From: Faecalibacterium gallinarum | Lineage (GTDB): Bacteria > Bacillota > Clostridia > Oscillospirales > Ruminococcaceae | DNA: 64,000 nucleotides | Assembly (NCBI RefSeq): GCF_022180365.1 | Contig: NZ_BQKV01000007.1 | Coordinates: forward strand, 1-64,000 | Direction of reading: 5' to 3' | Shown here: piece by piece, positions 23,882-33,235 of the stretch | Numbering within the stretch: the first letter of the stretch is position 1 | Layout: each line of letters starts with the position of its first letter | Program-made: the position numbers and the translations under genes | The notes under the pieces: model-generated | What the model saw: the letters and a program-made list of their open reading frames with translations, nothing else | The model's database searches: none | Told to the model about the DNA's origin: nothing

Positions 23882-26800
23882 GCACCCCCAACTGGACCCC
23901 CGCCCAAAAGGCTGCCATCGAGGACCGGGGCGGCGCGCTGCTGGTCAGCGCAGCGGCGGGCAGCGGCAAGACGGCGGTGCTCACCGAGCGGGCCGTCCGC
24001 CTCATCACCGACCCGGAGCGCCCTCTGGACGCCGACCGGCTTTTGATCGTCACCTTTACCAACGCCGCCGCCGCCGAGCTCCGAGCCCGGATCGGCGAGG
24101 CGCTGTTTCAGCGCAGCCTGGCCCAGCCCGGCAGCGCCTGGCTCCGCCGCCAGCGGATGCTCTTGCAGCGGGCCCCCATCTGCACCATTGACGCCTTTTG
24201 TTTGGATTTGCTCCGCCGGTACTTCCAGGCCCTGGACATCCCCCCGGACTTTACCCCCGCCGACCCGGGCAGTGTCCAGACCCTGCGGGCGGCGGCCCTG
24301 GCCGACACCCTGGAACAAGCCTACCAGGACCCCGACTTCTGCGCCTTTGCCGACCTCTACGGCAAGGGCCGCACCGACCGGGCAGCCGGGGAGGCCGTTT
24401 TGCAGGTCTACGATTTCCTTCGGGCCCTGCCCGATTACCGCCGGAGGTTAGAGGAATACCTGGCTCCCTGGCAGGCGGAAAACGGCTTTTCTTCCACCGG
24501 CTGGCACGACCTGCTTTTAGCCGAGGCGGCCCGGTGCGCCCGAGCTGGGGGCGAGCTGGTGGCAGCGGCCCTGGCCGACTGCAAGATGGATTTCGCCCAG
24601 GCTCAGCTGGACGCCGCCGAGAGCAAAAAGACCCCCGCCGCCAAGGAGAAAGCCGTCCGGGCCGAGAACGAGCGGTTCGCCGAGCCCCTGGAACGGCTGG
24701 AAGCAGCCCAGCAGCTTCTGGGCCGGGTGGCCCGGCTGGCGGAGGGGGGCCAGTGGGAGGAGCTCTACGATCTGTTGACCCCCTATGTGCTGGGGATGAA
24801 CCCCCTGCCGGGGCTGAAAGGGATGAAAAAGCGGCTGGTCGGGGAACACAAAAACGCCGTGAAAACCCGGGCCGAAGAGGCCGCCGGGCTGTTCGGCCAG
24901 ATTCTCGAGCTGATCCCCTGCAGCCTGACCGAGGCCGAGGCCGACCGTCAGGCCGCCCTGCCCCGGCTGCGGGCCCTCTTCGCCGCGGTGCGGGATTTCG
25001 ACGACCGCTTCACCGCCAAAAAGCGGGAGCGGAAACTATTGGAGTTCAGCGACTTCGAGCACCTGGCCCTCCGGCTTTTGCGGGGGGAGGACGGCCAGCC
25101 CACCCCCCTCTGTGGAGAGATCCGGGCCGGGTTCGGCGCGGTGATGGTGGACGAATACCAGGACACCAACGCTTTGCAGGATGCCATTTACCGGTGCCTC
25201 GCCAGCCCCTCGGGAGATAACCGCTTTTTGGTGGGGGACCTGAAACAGAGCATCTATCGCTTCCGCCAGGCCGACCCCAGCATCTTCCGGGAAAAACTGG
25301 ATTCCTGGCCCCTGCTGCCCGGGGGCTTGGCCCGGCCCCGCCCGGCGGAGGGGACAGAGGGCGAAAACGCCCTGCTGGCCCTGGACGCCAACTTCCGCTC
25401 GGCCCCCCGGGTAGTGGCCGGGGTGAACTATTTCTTCGAGCAGCTTATGAGCCCCGAGCTGGGGGACACCGCCTACGGCGACGGCCAGCGGCTGGTCTGC
25501 GGTGCGCCGGGGGAATACACCGGCGGGGTGGAGGCCCAGTTCCTGCCCGACGACACCCCCGAGACCGACGCGGCCTGGATTGCCGACCGGATCGCCGCTC
25601 TGGTGGCGGAGGGATTCCCGGTGCGGAGCGGGGGCTCTACCCGCCCGGTCCAGTACCAGGACTGCTGCATCCTGCTGGCGGCCCGGGGAGAGTTCGCCGC
25701 CTACACCTCGGCGCTCGAGGCCCGGGGGATCCCGGTCTATGCCGACACCCGGGAGAACCTGATGGAGGCGGCCCACATCCGGCCCCTGATCGCCCTGCTG
25801 CGGGTCATCGACAACCCCGCCCAGGACGTGTATCTGGCGGCGGCCATGCTGGGGCCTTTGTTCGGCTTCACCGAGGACGATCTGGTCCGGCTGCGGGCTG
25901 CCCGGCGGAAAACCAGCCTCTACGGCGCGGTGGTCCAGCTGGCCCAGCAGGAGGACCCTGACCCCTTCGCCGAAAAAATCCGCATCTTTTATGAGCGACT
26001 GCGGGAGCTTCGGCGGCTCTCCCACAGCGTCCCCATGGAGCGGCTTTTGGAGGAGATCTTCGCCTCCACCGGCTACCTGGCGGCCCTGGGGGCCATGCCG
26101 GACGGCATCCGCCGCCGGGAGGACGCCCGCCGGTTCGCAGCCTTCTGCGCCGGGACCGGCGCCGGGGGCGTGCCCGCTTTAGTGCGGGCCATCGATGCCG
26201 CCGAGGCCGCTGGGGGCGAGACCGGCCAGGACACCACCCCCGGTTCGGCCCGGCCCGGCTGTGTCACCATCATGACCATCCACCGTTCCAAGGGGCTGGA
26301 ATTCCCGGTGGTGTTCCTGGCCAACACTGGCCGTCGGTTCAACAGCGCCGACACCCGCCAGCCGGTGCTGCTCCACCGGGAATATGGCGTGGGCCTGCGC
26401 CTTCGCCCCGAGGAAGGGGAGGGCCTTTACAAAACAGCAGCCTATACCGCCCTTTCCGCCGTCCACACCCGGGAGCTCAAGAGCGAGCAGATGCGGCTTT
26501 TATATGTGGCCCTGACCCGGGCCAAGGACCGGCTGATTCTCACGATTCCTCTGGGCATCTCGAAGGCCGCGAACCCCCTGGCGAGGGCGGCGGCCTTCCT
26601 GGCGGCGGGGGCCGGGCCCACCCTCTACCAGCAGGGGAATAGCTTTGCCGACTGGCTCCGGGTGGCGTTGCTGGTCCACCCCTGCGGCGGCAAACTGCGG
26701 CGGCTGGCCGAGGACCTGGAACTGTCTTTTGTCCGCACCGACAGCGTCATCGAGATCACGGTGCAGGAGGACGCCGCCGAGCCCGGGGAAGAAGCCCAGC

Positions 26801-27558
26801 CCGCCGCCCCCGAGCTGGCCCCCGCAGACCCGGCCCTGACCCGGGCACTGCTGGAGGGCTTCGGCTGGCAGTACCCGGCGGCGGGGTTGGCCCAGGTGCC
26901 CGCCAAGGTCAGCGTCACCAGCATCGTCCACGCCGCCGACGAGACCACTCTGGAGCGCCCGGCCTTCCTCTCGAAAGACGGCCTCACCGCCGCCGAGATG
27001 GGCACCGCCCTCCACGCCTTTTTGGAGCACGCCGACTTTTCCGCCCTGGCGGCGGGGCTGGCGGGCGGCCCCGAGGCCCTGGCGGAAGCCATCCGGGCCG
27101 AGGGGGAGCGGCAGGTGGCCGAAAAGCTTACCCCGCCCCAGATCGCCGAAAAGCTGGACGAAAAACGGATCGCCGCCTTTGTCCGCAGCGAGGCCTTCGA
27201 CCGGATTCGCTCGGCGGAAAAGGTGTTACGGGAATATGCCTTCATCACCGCTCTGCCCGCCCCGGCGGTGCTGGCGGCCCAGGGCAAAGAGCCCCCCGTC
27301 GGGGCCGAGGGGGCCCGGGTGCTGGTCCAGGGCATCGCGGATCTGTTGCTCATCTACCCCGACCACCTGGAACTGTTGGACTACAAGACCGACCGGCACA
27401 AGACCGAGGCGGAGTTCCTCGCCGCCTACCGCCCCCAGCTGAACCTCTACGCCCTGGCCATTGAGAAGCGTTTTGCCCCCAAAAAGATCACCTACAAGGG
27501 GATCTACGCCTTCTCCCTGGGGCGGCTGATCGATGCGGGCGGCCCGGCGGAGGAATAA
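23878..27558 (+). CDS. addA: ATP-dependent helicase/nuclease subunit A
   Basis: The 1226-residue UvrD-like helicase-nuclease is the partner of AddB. Walker A is SAAAGSGKTAVL (about residues 24-35), motif II is VMVDEYQDTN, and motif VI is RLLYVALTRAKDRL. The C-terminal RecB-type nuclease domain contains LLDYKTDR with Asp1168 and Lys1170. It starts with ATGA overlapping the addB stop, so the subunits are probably made in equal amounts by coupled translation. No RecD-like gene is present, as expected for AddAB. Confidence 0.96.
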   Translation: MSTPNWTPAQKAAIEDRGGALLVSAAAGSGKTAVLTERAVRLITDPERPLDADRLLIVTFTNAAAAELRARIGEALFQRSLAQPGSAWLRRQRMLLQRAPICTIDAFCLDLLRRYFQALDIPPDFTPADPGSVQTLRAAALADTLEQAYQDPDFCAFADLYGKGRTDRAAGEAVLQVYDFLRALPDYRRRLEEYLAPWQAENGFSSTGWHDLLLAEAARCARAGGELVAAALADCKMDFAQAQLDAAESKKTPAAKEKAVRAENERFAEPLERLEAAQQLLGRVARLAEGGQWEELYDLLTPYVLGMNPLPGLKGMKKRLVGEHKNAVKTRAEEAAGLFGQILELIPCSLTEAEADRQAALPRLRALFAAVRDFDDRFTAKKRERKLLEFSDFEHLALRLLRGEDGQPTPLCGEIRAGFGAVMVDEYQDTNALQDAIYRCLASPSGDNRFLVGDLKQSIYRFRQADPSIFREKLDSWPLLPGGLARPRPAEGTEGENALLALDANFRSAPRVVAGVNYFFEQLMSPELGDTAYGDGQRLVCGAPGEYTGGVEAQFLPDDTPETDAAWIADRIAALVAEGFPVRSGGSTRPVQYQDCCILLAARGEFAAYTSALEARGIPVYADTRENLMEAAHIRPLIALLRVIDNPAQDVYLAAAMLGPLFGFTEDDLVRLRAARRKTSLYGAVVQLAQQEDPDPFAEKIRIFYERLRELRRLSHSVPMERLLEEIFASTGYLAALGAMPDGIRRREDARRFAAFCAGTGAGGVPALVRAIDAAEAAGGETGQDTTPGSARPGCVTIMTIHRSKGLEFPVVFLANTGRRFNSADTRQPVLLHREYGVGLRLRPEEGEGLYKTAAYTALSAVHTRELKSEQMRLLYVALTRAKDRLILTIPLGISKAANPLARAAAFLAAGAGPTLYQQGNSFADWLRVALLVHPCGGKLRRLAEDLELSFVRTDSVIEITVQEDAAEPGEEAQPAAPELAPADPALTRALLEGFGWQYPAAGLAQVPAKVSVTSIVHAADETTLERPAFLSKDGLTAAEMGTALHAFLEHADFSALAAGLAGGPEALAEAIRAEGERQVAEKLTPPQIAEKLDEKRIAAFVRSEAFDRIRSAEKVLREYAFITALPAPAVLAAQGKEPPVGAEGARVLVQGIADLLLIYPDHLELLDYKTDRHKTEAEFLAAYRPQLNLYALAIEKRFAPKKITYKGIYAFSLGRLIDAGGPAEE

Positions 27559-27594
27559 ACAGCGATTTTTGGCCGCAGAACAGCAAAAAAGCCC

Positions 27595-27623
27595 TTGACA
27601 GAGCGTGCCCGGCGTGGTAAAAT
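27595..27623 (+). promoter_or_regulatory. Promoter of infC-rpmI-rplT
   Basis: TTGACA (27595-27600), 17 bases and TAAAAT (27618-27623) give the closest-to-consensus promoter in this part of the window, fitting a ribosomal-protein operon. Confidence 0.85.
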
Positions 27624-27820
27624 CATCGGGTAAAGAAAGCAGCTACGGCCTCTGCCGCGCTCGCCTTGTGGGTTCCATCGCCCCGGGCTATACCGAAATG
27701 ACAGCCTCTTGAGGCTGCACTTTTCTGTGAATTTTGTGCGCGGCTGCCCGTTTTGTGGGTGGCCGCGTTTTCTATGCCAAGAAAGCAACTATGGATTCAT
27801 TGTTTGGAGGTGCATTTACA
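27624..27820 (+). promoter_or_regulatory. L20-type attenuated leader of infC-rpmI-rplT
   Basis: A leader of about 190 bases without a gene precedes infC. It contains a stem AGCCTC/GAGGCT (27703-27717 region). A terminator-like hairpin CGCGGCTGCCC with GGGTGGCCGCG (27739-27767) is followed by TTTT, about 50 bases before infC. In Bacillus the same operon is controlled by ribosomal protein L20 binding its leader and causing termination. The layout here is consistent with that, though the L20-binding structure itself is not proven. A direct repeat of 14 of 16 bases lies at 27633-27648 and 27779-27794. Confidence 0.6.
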
Positions 27821-28351
27821 ATCGCTACCACTGGAAAGTCGAAGGAACTGGAAATCAACGGTCAGATCCGTGATCGTGAAGTTCGCCTGATCGGTACCGA
27901 CGGCGAGCAGAAGGGTGTGGTCACCATTCAGGCGGCCATGCGCGCCGCCGAGGAGGCTGGCCTCGATCTGGTCAAGATCGCGCCGCAGGCAGTTCCGCCT
28001 GTATGTAAGATCCTGGATTACGGCAAGTATCGCTTTGAACAGCAGAAGAAGGAGAAGGAAGCCAAGAAGAACCAGAAGGTGGTCGAAGTTAAGGAGACCC
28101 GCCTCTCGCTCAACATTGACACCAACGACTTCAACACCAAGGTGAACCAGACAGCCAAGTTCCTTGCTGCGGGCCACAAGGTGAAAGCCTCGATCCGCTT
28201 CCGTGGCCGCGAGATGGCGCACAGCGCCCTGGGCGCCGATGTGCTCAAGCGCTTCGCCGAGGCGCTGCCCCAGGCGAGCATGGATAAGCCGCCGGTGCTC
28301 GAAGGCCGGACAATGTCCATTCTGCTGATCCCGAAACCCAATAAGGACTAA
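27821..28351 (+). CDS. infC: Translation initiation factor IF-3 (probable AUC start)
   Basis: IF-3 binds the 30S subunit and checks start-codon pairing. The 176-residue product has the N-domain [13 protein letters not shown], the basic linker [15 protein letters not shown] and the C-domain ending LIPKPNKD. The usual N-terminus of the family begins just before [10 protein letters not shown] strong TTTGGAGGTG ends about nine bases before an in-frame ATC at 27821 and before no ATG, GTG or TTG. IF-3 genes often use AUU, AUA or AUC so that IF-3 represses itself. An ATG at 27791 is the alternative start, but it lacks a ribosome-binding site and adds ten non-conserved residues. Confidence 0.93.
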   Translation: MATTGKSKELEINGQIRDREVRLIGTDGEQKGVVTIQAAMRAAEEAGLDLVKIAPQAVPPVCKILDYGKYRFEQQKKEKEAKKNQKVVEVKETRLSLNIDTNDFNTKVNQTAKFLAAGHKVKASIRFRGREMAHSALGADVLKRFAEALPQASMDKPPVLEGRTMSILLIPKPNKD

Positions 28352-28371
28352 TCTTTAGGAGGAAACTTAAA

Positions 28372-28575
28372 ATGGCTAAAATGAAACTGAAGACGCATTC
28401 CGGCGCAAAGAAGCGCTTTAAGCTCACCAAGAACGGCAAGGTCAAGCGCGGCCATGCGTTCCGCAGCCATATCCTGACCAAGAAGACCACCAAGCTGACC
28501 CGCGGCTACCGCCAGCCCAGCTATGTGGACAGCACCAACGTCGCTGCCCTGAAGAAGATGCTGCCCTACGGCTAA
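28372..28575 (+). CDS. rpmI: 50S ribosomal protein L35
   Basis: The 67-residue, highly basic protein matches L35 over its whole length ([30 protein letters not shown] is the typical start, cut here into the recognisable [11 protein letters not shown] core). It follows infC by 20 bases with AGGAGG before the ATG, and precedes rplT in the standard order. Confidence 0.97.
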   Translation: MAKMKLKTHSGAKKRFKLTKNGKVKRGHAFRSHILTKKTTKLTRGYRQPSYVDSTNVAALKKMLPYG

Positions 28576-28638
28576 TCTTTCCGGAATCTGAGCGACTACA
28601 CACCAACACAGACAGTTACGTTAAAGGAGATATAAAAA

Positions 28639-28989
28639 ATGGCACGTATTAAAGGCGCTACGATGACCCACAAACGTCGTAAGAAGATTCTGAAGCTGGC
28701 CAAGGGCTTCTACGGCTGCAAGAGCAAGCATTTTAAGATGGCCAAGCAGCAGGTCATGAAGAGCGGCAACTACGCTCTGGCTGGCCGCCGCATGAAGAAG
28801 CGTCAGTTCCGCAACCTGTGGATCTGCCGCATCAACAACGCAGTTCGTCCTCTGGGCATGAACTACTCCACCTTTATGAACGGCCTGAAGAAGGCTGGCA
28901 TCGAGCTGAACCGCAAGATGCTGAGCGAGATGGCGATCAACGATCCCAAGAGCTTTGCCGCTCTGGTCGAGTCCGTCAAGAACGCCTGA
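28639..28989 (+). CDS. rplT: 50S ribosomal protein L20
   Basis: The 116-residue protein matches L20, with the [14 protein letters not shown] segment at the N-terminus and RLWI-like [12 protein letters not shown] in the middle. L20 is an early 23S rRNA assembly protein and, in Firmicutes, the repressor of its own operon through the leader upstream of infC. AAAGGAG precedes the ATG. Two terminators in tandem follow the gene. Confidence 0.97.
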   Translation: MARIKGATMTHKRRKKILKLAKGFYGCKSKHFKMAKQQVMKSGNYALAGRRMKKRQFRNLWICRINNAVRPLGMNYSTFMNGLKKAGIELNRKMLSEMAINDPKSFAALVESVKNA

Positions 28990-29004
28990 TAAATGATCCT
29001 GACC

Positions 29005-29040
29005 GACGCCCGCGCGTGTATACACGCGGGCGTCCCTTTT
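29005..29040 (+). terminator. Terminator of infC-rpmI-rplT
   Basis: GACGCCCGCG and CGCGGGCGTC form a long stem around GTGTATAC sequence and are followed by CCTTTT, 15 bases after the rplT stop. Confidence 0.8.
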
Positions 29041-29052
29041 GTATATGGGCCA

Positions 29053-29097
29053 CGCGGCAGGCAAACACGAGGGGCAGCGCCCTGCCGCGGGTTTTTT
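29053..29097 (+). terminator. Second tandem terminator
   Basis: CGCGGCAGG (29053-29061) pairs with CCTGCCGCG (29081-29089), followed by GG and six T (29092-29097). It insulates the ribosomal operon from the methyltransferase gene. Confidence 0.75.
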
Positions 29098-29146
29098 CCG
29101 CATGGCAGACGCGGCCCCTTTTTGTTTTGCAGGCAGGAGGTACAGC

Positions 29147-29929
29147 ATGGACGAGATCATCACCAGCCGGGAAAATGCCAAAATCAAATACGCCTGCCGT
29201 CTGGCTTCCAGCGCGGCGTTCCGCCGCAGCGAGGGGCGGTTTTTGGCCGAGGGTCGGAAACTCTGCCCCGAGCTGGCCAAGGGCGCACAGCTGGAGACTT
29301 TGTTCTATACCGCCCAGGCCGCCGAAAAATGCCCCGAGCTGGCTTCCCTGCCCGGGGAGCACTACCGGGTGGAGGACCATGTGGCCGATAAACTGGCCGA
29401 TGTGGGCACCCACCAGGGGGTGTTCGGGGTGTTCTGCACCCCGGCCCATACCCTGGAGGAGGTCCGCCCCGGCGGGCGTTATCTGGCCCTCGAGCGGGTG
29501 CAGGACCCCGGCAATGTGGGGACCCTGGTGCGCAGCGCGGCGGCCTTCGGCTTCGACGGGGTGATCCTGTCGGAGGGGTGCGCCTCTCCCTTTGCCCCCA
29601 AGACCCTCCGGGCTTCCATGGGGGCGGCGGTGCGGCTGCCGGTCATCGAGACCGGGCCCATGCCCGGGGCGGTGGCCGCCCTGCGGGCCAAGGGAATCAC
29701 CTGCCTGGCGGCAGCTCTTTATAATTCCCAGCCCCTGAGCCAGGCGGCCAGCCGCTACCCCGGCGGGGTCTGCGTGGTCATCGGCAGCGAGGGCCAGGGC
29801 CTGGCGGAGGAAACCATCGCCGCCTGTGACGCCGCCGTCCGCATCCCCATGACCGACCGGGTGGAGAGTCTGAACGCCGGCATTGCGGGCAGCATCCTGC
29901 TCTGGCATTTCCGGGAGGAAACCCTGTGA
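29147..29929 (+). CDS. SpoU/TrmH family RNA 2'-O-methyltransferase
   Basis: The 260-residue enzyme has an N-terminal SpoU substrate-binding domain (about residues 1-95) and a C-terminal SPOUT knot. The three knot motifs are visible: ERVQDPGNVGTLVRSAAAFG, VVIGSEGQGL and IPMTDRVESLNAGIAGSI. It transfers methyl from S-adenosylmethionine to ribose 2'-OH in RNA, most likely 23S rRNA, but the site cannot be assigned. The ATG at 29147 has AGGAGG at good spacing. The stop overlaps the GTG of dprA by four bases. Confidence 0.9.
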   Translation: MDEIITSRENAKIKYACRLASSAAFRRSEGRFLAEGRKLCPELAKGAQLETLFYTAQAAEKCPELASLPGEHYRVEDHVADKLADVGTHQGVFGVFCTPAHTLEEVRPGGRYLALERVQDPGNVGTLVRSAAAFGFDGVILSEGCASPFAPKTLRASMGAAVRLPVIETGPMPGAVAALRAKGITCLAAALYNSQPLSQAASRYPGGVCVVIGSEGQGLAEETIAACDAAVRIPMTDRVESLNAGIAGSILLWHFREETL

Positions 29930-31065
29930 CCGGCGGGCGGATGAATTTCTATCCGCCGGAGGAGCAGCCCGACCCCCTTTTGTGCTGGCTCTGGCTGGTC
30001 CATACATTGGGCTATGCCAGCCCCTGCGCCGGGCGGGTGCTGGAAACCTTCGGGGATGCCCAGACCGCCTGGGAAGAGCGGGCGGGCCCGGAGTTCCGCC
30101 GGGCGGCGGGGGCCGCGGCCACCCAGCGGGCCAACCAGCCGGGCAATACCCCGGAATCCTGCCGCCCCCTGGCGCTTCGGTGCCGGGCCGCCGGGGTGAA
30201 AATCCTGACCTATGCCGACGAGGATTACCCCCTGGCCCTGATCCGCACCCCCGATCTGCCGCCGGTGCTCTACTGCACCGGGGACACGGCCTACTTAAAC
30301 GCCCCCGGCGCGGTGGGGGTGGTGGGCAGCCGCCGCCCCGACGGTTACGGCATCCAGGCGGCGGGGAACTTTTCCCGGGCGCTGGCCCAGCAGGGGGCGG
30401 TGATCGTCAGCGGCCTGGCCGACGGGCTGGACAGCGAGGCTCACCGGGCCGCGGTGGAAGCCAGCGCCCCCACCATCGGGGTGCTGGGAGTCTCCATCGA
30501 CCGGACCTACCCTGCATCCAACCGGCTTCTCCGCCGGAAAATCGAGGATTGCGGCTGTGTCATCAGCGAGTATGGCCCCGGCGAGGTGGTCCAGCCCCGG
30601 GCGGGCTTTTTGCAGCGCAACCGGCTGATCGCCGGGCTGTCCAAGGCGCTGCTGGTCATCCAGGCCCGGGAAAAAAGCGGCACTATGTCCACCGTGGGCC
30701 ACGCCGAGCGGTATGGCCGGCCCATCTTCGCCCTGCCGGGGAATGTCTTTTCCGACTACTGTACCGGCACCAACGGGCTGATTCAGTCGGGACGGGCGAA
30801 ACTGGCCCTCCGGCCGGGGGATCTGTTCGAGACCCTGGGCCTCGGCGACCGGCCCGCCGCGGCGGTGGCCCCGGCCCAGCCCAGGAAAGAACTCTCTGAC
30901 CGGGAACGCCGGGTGCTGGGCTGCATGGGGGCCGAGCCCGCCAGTGTAGAAGAACTGGCCGCCCGCAGCGGTCTGCCCACGGCGGCCCTTTTGAGCGCCC
31001 TCATGACCCTCCAGCTGGGGGGCCGGGTGCGGGCTCTGCCCGGGCAGCGGTATATTTTGCGCTGA
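29926..31065 (+). CDS. dprA: DNA-processing protein DprA
   Basis: The 379-residue protein loads RecA on incoming single-stranded DNA during natural transformation. It has the Rossmann-like DprA core: GVVGSRRPDGYG, VSGLADGLDSEAH, LGVSIDRTYPASN and GTNGLIQSG. A C-terminal winged-helix tail follows (about residues 315-379). A GTG start at 29926 is chosen because GGGAGGAAA lies at good distance; the ATG five codons later has no ribosome-binding site. It precedes topA, the common dprA-topA-trmFO order of Firmicutes. Confidence 0.93.
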   Translation: MTGGRMNFYPPEEQPDPLLCWLWLVHTLGYASPCAGRVLETFGDAQTAWEERAGPEFRRAAGAAATQRANQPGNTPESCRPLALRCRAAGVKILTYADEDYPLALIRTPDLPPVLYCTGDTAYLNAPGAVGVVGSRRPDGYGIQAAGNFSRALAQQGAVIVSGLADGLDSEAHRAAVEASAPTIGVLGVSIDRTYPASNRLLRRKIEDCGCVISEYGPGEVVQPRAGFLQRNRLIAGLSKALLVIQAREKSGTMSTVGHAERYGRPIFALPGNVFSDYCTGTNGLIQSGRAKLALRPGDLFETLGLGDRPAAAVAPAQPRKELSDRERRVLGCMGAEPASVEELAARSGLPTAALLSALMTLQLGGRVRALPGQRYILR

Positions 31066-31142
31066 AAGGGCGAACAACACTGGGGAGCCGCCCCGGTGGG
31101 GGCAGAAAAGCCCCGATCAATCATGACAGAGGATGATAAAGC

Positions 31143-33230
31143 ATGGCAAAACTGGTTATTGTGGAGTCGCCCGCAAAGGCGAAAACCATTGGCAAATATC
31201 TGGGCAAGGACTATGAGGTCACGGCCAGCATGGGCCATATCCGGGACCTGCCCGCCTCCCAGCTGGGCATTGACGTGGAGCACGGCTACGCGCCCCAGTA
31301 TATCAGCATCAAGGGCAAGGAAAAACTGATCCGGGAGCTCAAGAGCAAGGCCAAAGCCGCCGACGGCGTCCTGCTGGCCACCGACCCGGACCGGGAAGGC
31401 GAGGCCATCAGCTGGCACCTGGCCAACATCCTGGGCCTCGACCCCAAACAGCCCAACCGGATCACCTTCGACGAGATCACCAAGAAGGGCGTGCAGGAGG
31501 GCATGGCCCACCCCCGGGCCATCAACGAGGATCTGTTCAACGCCCAGCAGGCCCGGCGGGTGCTGGACCGTCTGGTGGGCTACAAGCTCAGCCCCTTCCT
31601 TTGGCGGAAGGTCCGGCGGGGCCTGTCGGCGGGCCGGGTTCAGAGCGTGGCTGTCCGTCTGATCGACGACCGGGAAAAAGAGATCGAGAACTTTAAACCC
31701 GAGGAATACTGGAACGTGGACGCCGTGCTGGGCGCCGGGAACAAGAAGTTTACCGCCCGGCTGGCCACCGACGCCGCGGGCAAAAAGCTGCTGCCCCGCA
31801 CCGAGGCCGAGGCCCGGGCCATTGAGGCTGGGCTCCAGGGCGCGGAGTACACTGTGGGCGAGCTGAAACGGGGCAAACGGGCCAAACAGCCCACCCCGGC
31901 CTTTATCACCAGTACCCTCCAGCAGGAGGCCTCCCGCCGGCTGGGGTTCACGGCCACCCGCACCATGCGGGCCGCCCAAACCCTCTACGAAGGCGTGGAC
32001 ATCGCGGGCCACGGCACTATGGGTTTGATCACCTATATGCGTACCGACAGCCTGCGGATCTCGGACGAGGCCGTGGCTGCAGCGAAGGAGTATATCGCCG
32101 GGGCCTATGGCGAGGCCTATATCTGCCCCTATAAGCGTACCTGGAAGACCCGCAGCGCCACCGCCGCCCAGGACGCCCACGAGGCCATCCGCCCCTCGGT
32201 GCCCAGCTTGACCCCCGACGAGGTGGACAAGAGCATCAGCGGCGACACCGCCAAGCTCTACCGGATGATCTGGAGCCGCTTTATGGCCAGCCAGATGGCG
32301 GACTGCCAGCAGGACACCGTCTCGGTCACCGTCTACGCGGGGGATTACCGGTTCAAGGCCAGCGGCTATACCGTGACCTTCGACGGCTTCACCGCCCTGT
32401 ACGAGGAAGCCACCGACGAAAAAGAGAAGAAAGAGACCAGCCTGCCCCCTCTGGAGCAGGGCCAGGTCCTGAAATTAAAGGAGCTCAAGAGCGAGCAGAA
32501 GTTCACCCAGCCCCCCGCCCGGTACACCGAGGCAACCCTGATCAAGGCGCTGGAAGAGAACGGCATCGGCCGCCCCTCCACCTACGCCCCCATCATCACC
32601 ACCATCATCGACCGGGGCTATGTGGAGCGGGACAACAAAAAGCTGAAACCCACCCTGCTGGGCCGGACGGTGGACGGCCTGATGCTGGAACAGTTCCCCC
32701 ACATTGTGGACGTGGATTTCTCCGCCGAGATGGAGAAAAACCTGGATAAAGTCGAGAGCGGCCAGGCCGACTGGCGCAAGACGGTGGACGACTTCTACCA
32801 GAGCTTCGACGCCAGCCTGAAAGCCGCCGAGAAGAATATGGAGGGCAAAAAGGTCAAGGTGCCCGATGAGCCTTCCAGCGAGGTGTGCGATCTCTGTGGC
32901 CGCCCCATGGTCATCAAGGTGGGCAAGTACGGCAAGTTCCTGGCCTGCAGCGGCTTCCCCGAGTGCAAGGGCACCAAGCGTCTGGTGAAGGACACCGGCG
33001 GCATCTGCCCCAAGTGCGGCCAGGGCCGGATGCTGGAGCGGAAGAGCTCCAAGGGCCGGATCTACTACGGCTGTGAGCGGTACCCCGACTGCGATTTTAT
33101 GACCTGGGATACCCCGGTGGCCACCAAGTGCGAAAAGTGCGGCTCGACTCTGTTCCGCAAGGGGCAGAAGCTCTACTGCGCCAAAGAGGGCTGCGGCTTC
33201 GAGATGCCGGTGCCCAAGAACAACGGGTGA
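31143..33230 (+). CDS. topA: DNA topoisomerase I
   Basis: The 695-residue type IA topoisomerase relaxes negative supercoils. The TOPRIM domain has IVESPAKAKTIGKYLG and TDPDREGEAI. The active-site tyrosine is Tyr298 in GLITYMRTDS. The C-terminus carries three zinc-ribbon modules (starting near residue 582: CDLCGRPM, then CPKCGQGRM, then CEKCGSTLF). Length is typical for Firmicutes. It lies between dprA and trmFO. Confidence 0.97.
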   Translation: MAKLVIVESPAKAKTIGKYLGKDYEVTASMGHIRDLPASQLGIDVEHGYAPQYISIKGKEKLIRELKSKAKAADGVLLATDPDREGEAISWHLANILGLDPKQPNRITFDEITKKGVQEGMAHPRAINEDLFNAQQARRVLDRLVGYKLSPFLWRKVRRGLSAGRVQSVAVRLIDDREKEIENFKPEEYWNVDAVLGAGNKKFTARLATDAAGKKLLPRTEAEARAIEAGLQGAEYTVGELKRGKRAKQPTPAFITSTLQQEASRRLGFTATRTMRAAQTLYEGVDIAGHGTMGLITYMRTDSLRISDEAVAAAKEYIAGAYGEAYICPYKRTWKTRSATAAQDAHEAIRPSVPSLTPDEVDKSISGDTAKLYRMIWSRFMASQMADCQQDTVSVTVYAGDYRFKASGYTVTFDGFTALYEEATDEKEKKETSLPPLEQGQVLKLKELKSEQKFTQPPARYTEATLIKALEENGIGRPSTYAPIITTIIDRGYVERDNKKLKPTLLGRTVDGLMLEQFPHIVDVDFSAEMEKNLDKVESGQADWRKTVDDFYQSFDASLKAAEKNMEGKKVKVPDEPSSEVCDLCGRPMVIKVGKYGKFLACSGFPECKGTKRLVKDTGGICPKCGQGRMLERKSSKGRIYYGCERYPDCDFMTWDTPVATKCEKCGSTLFRKGQKLYCAKEGCGFEMPVPKNNG

Positions 33231-33235
33231 AATGA

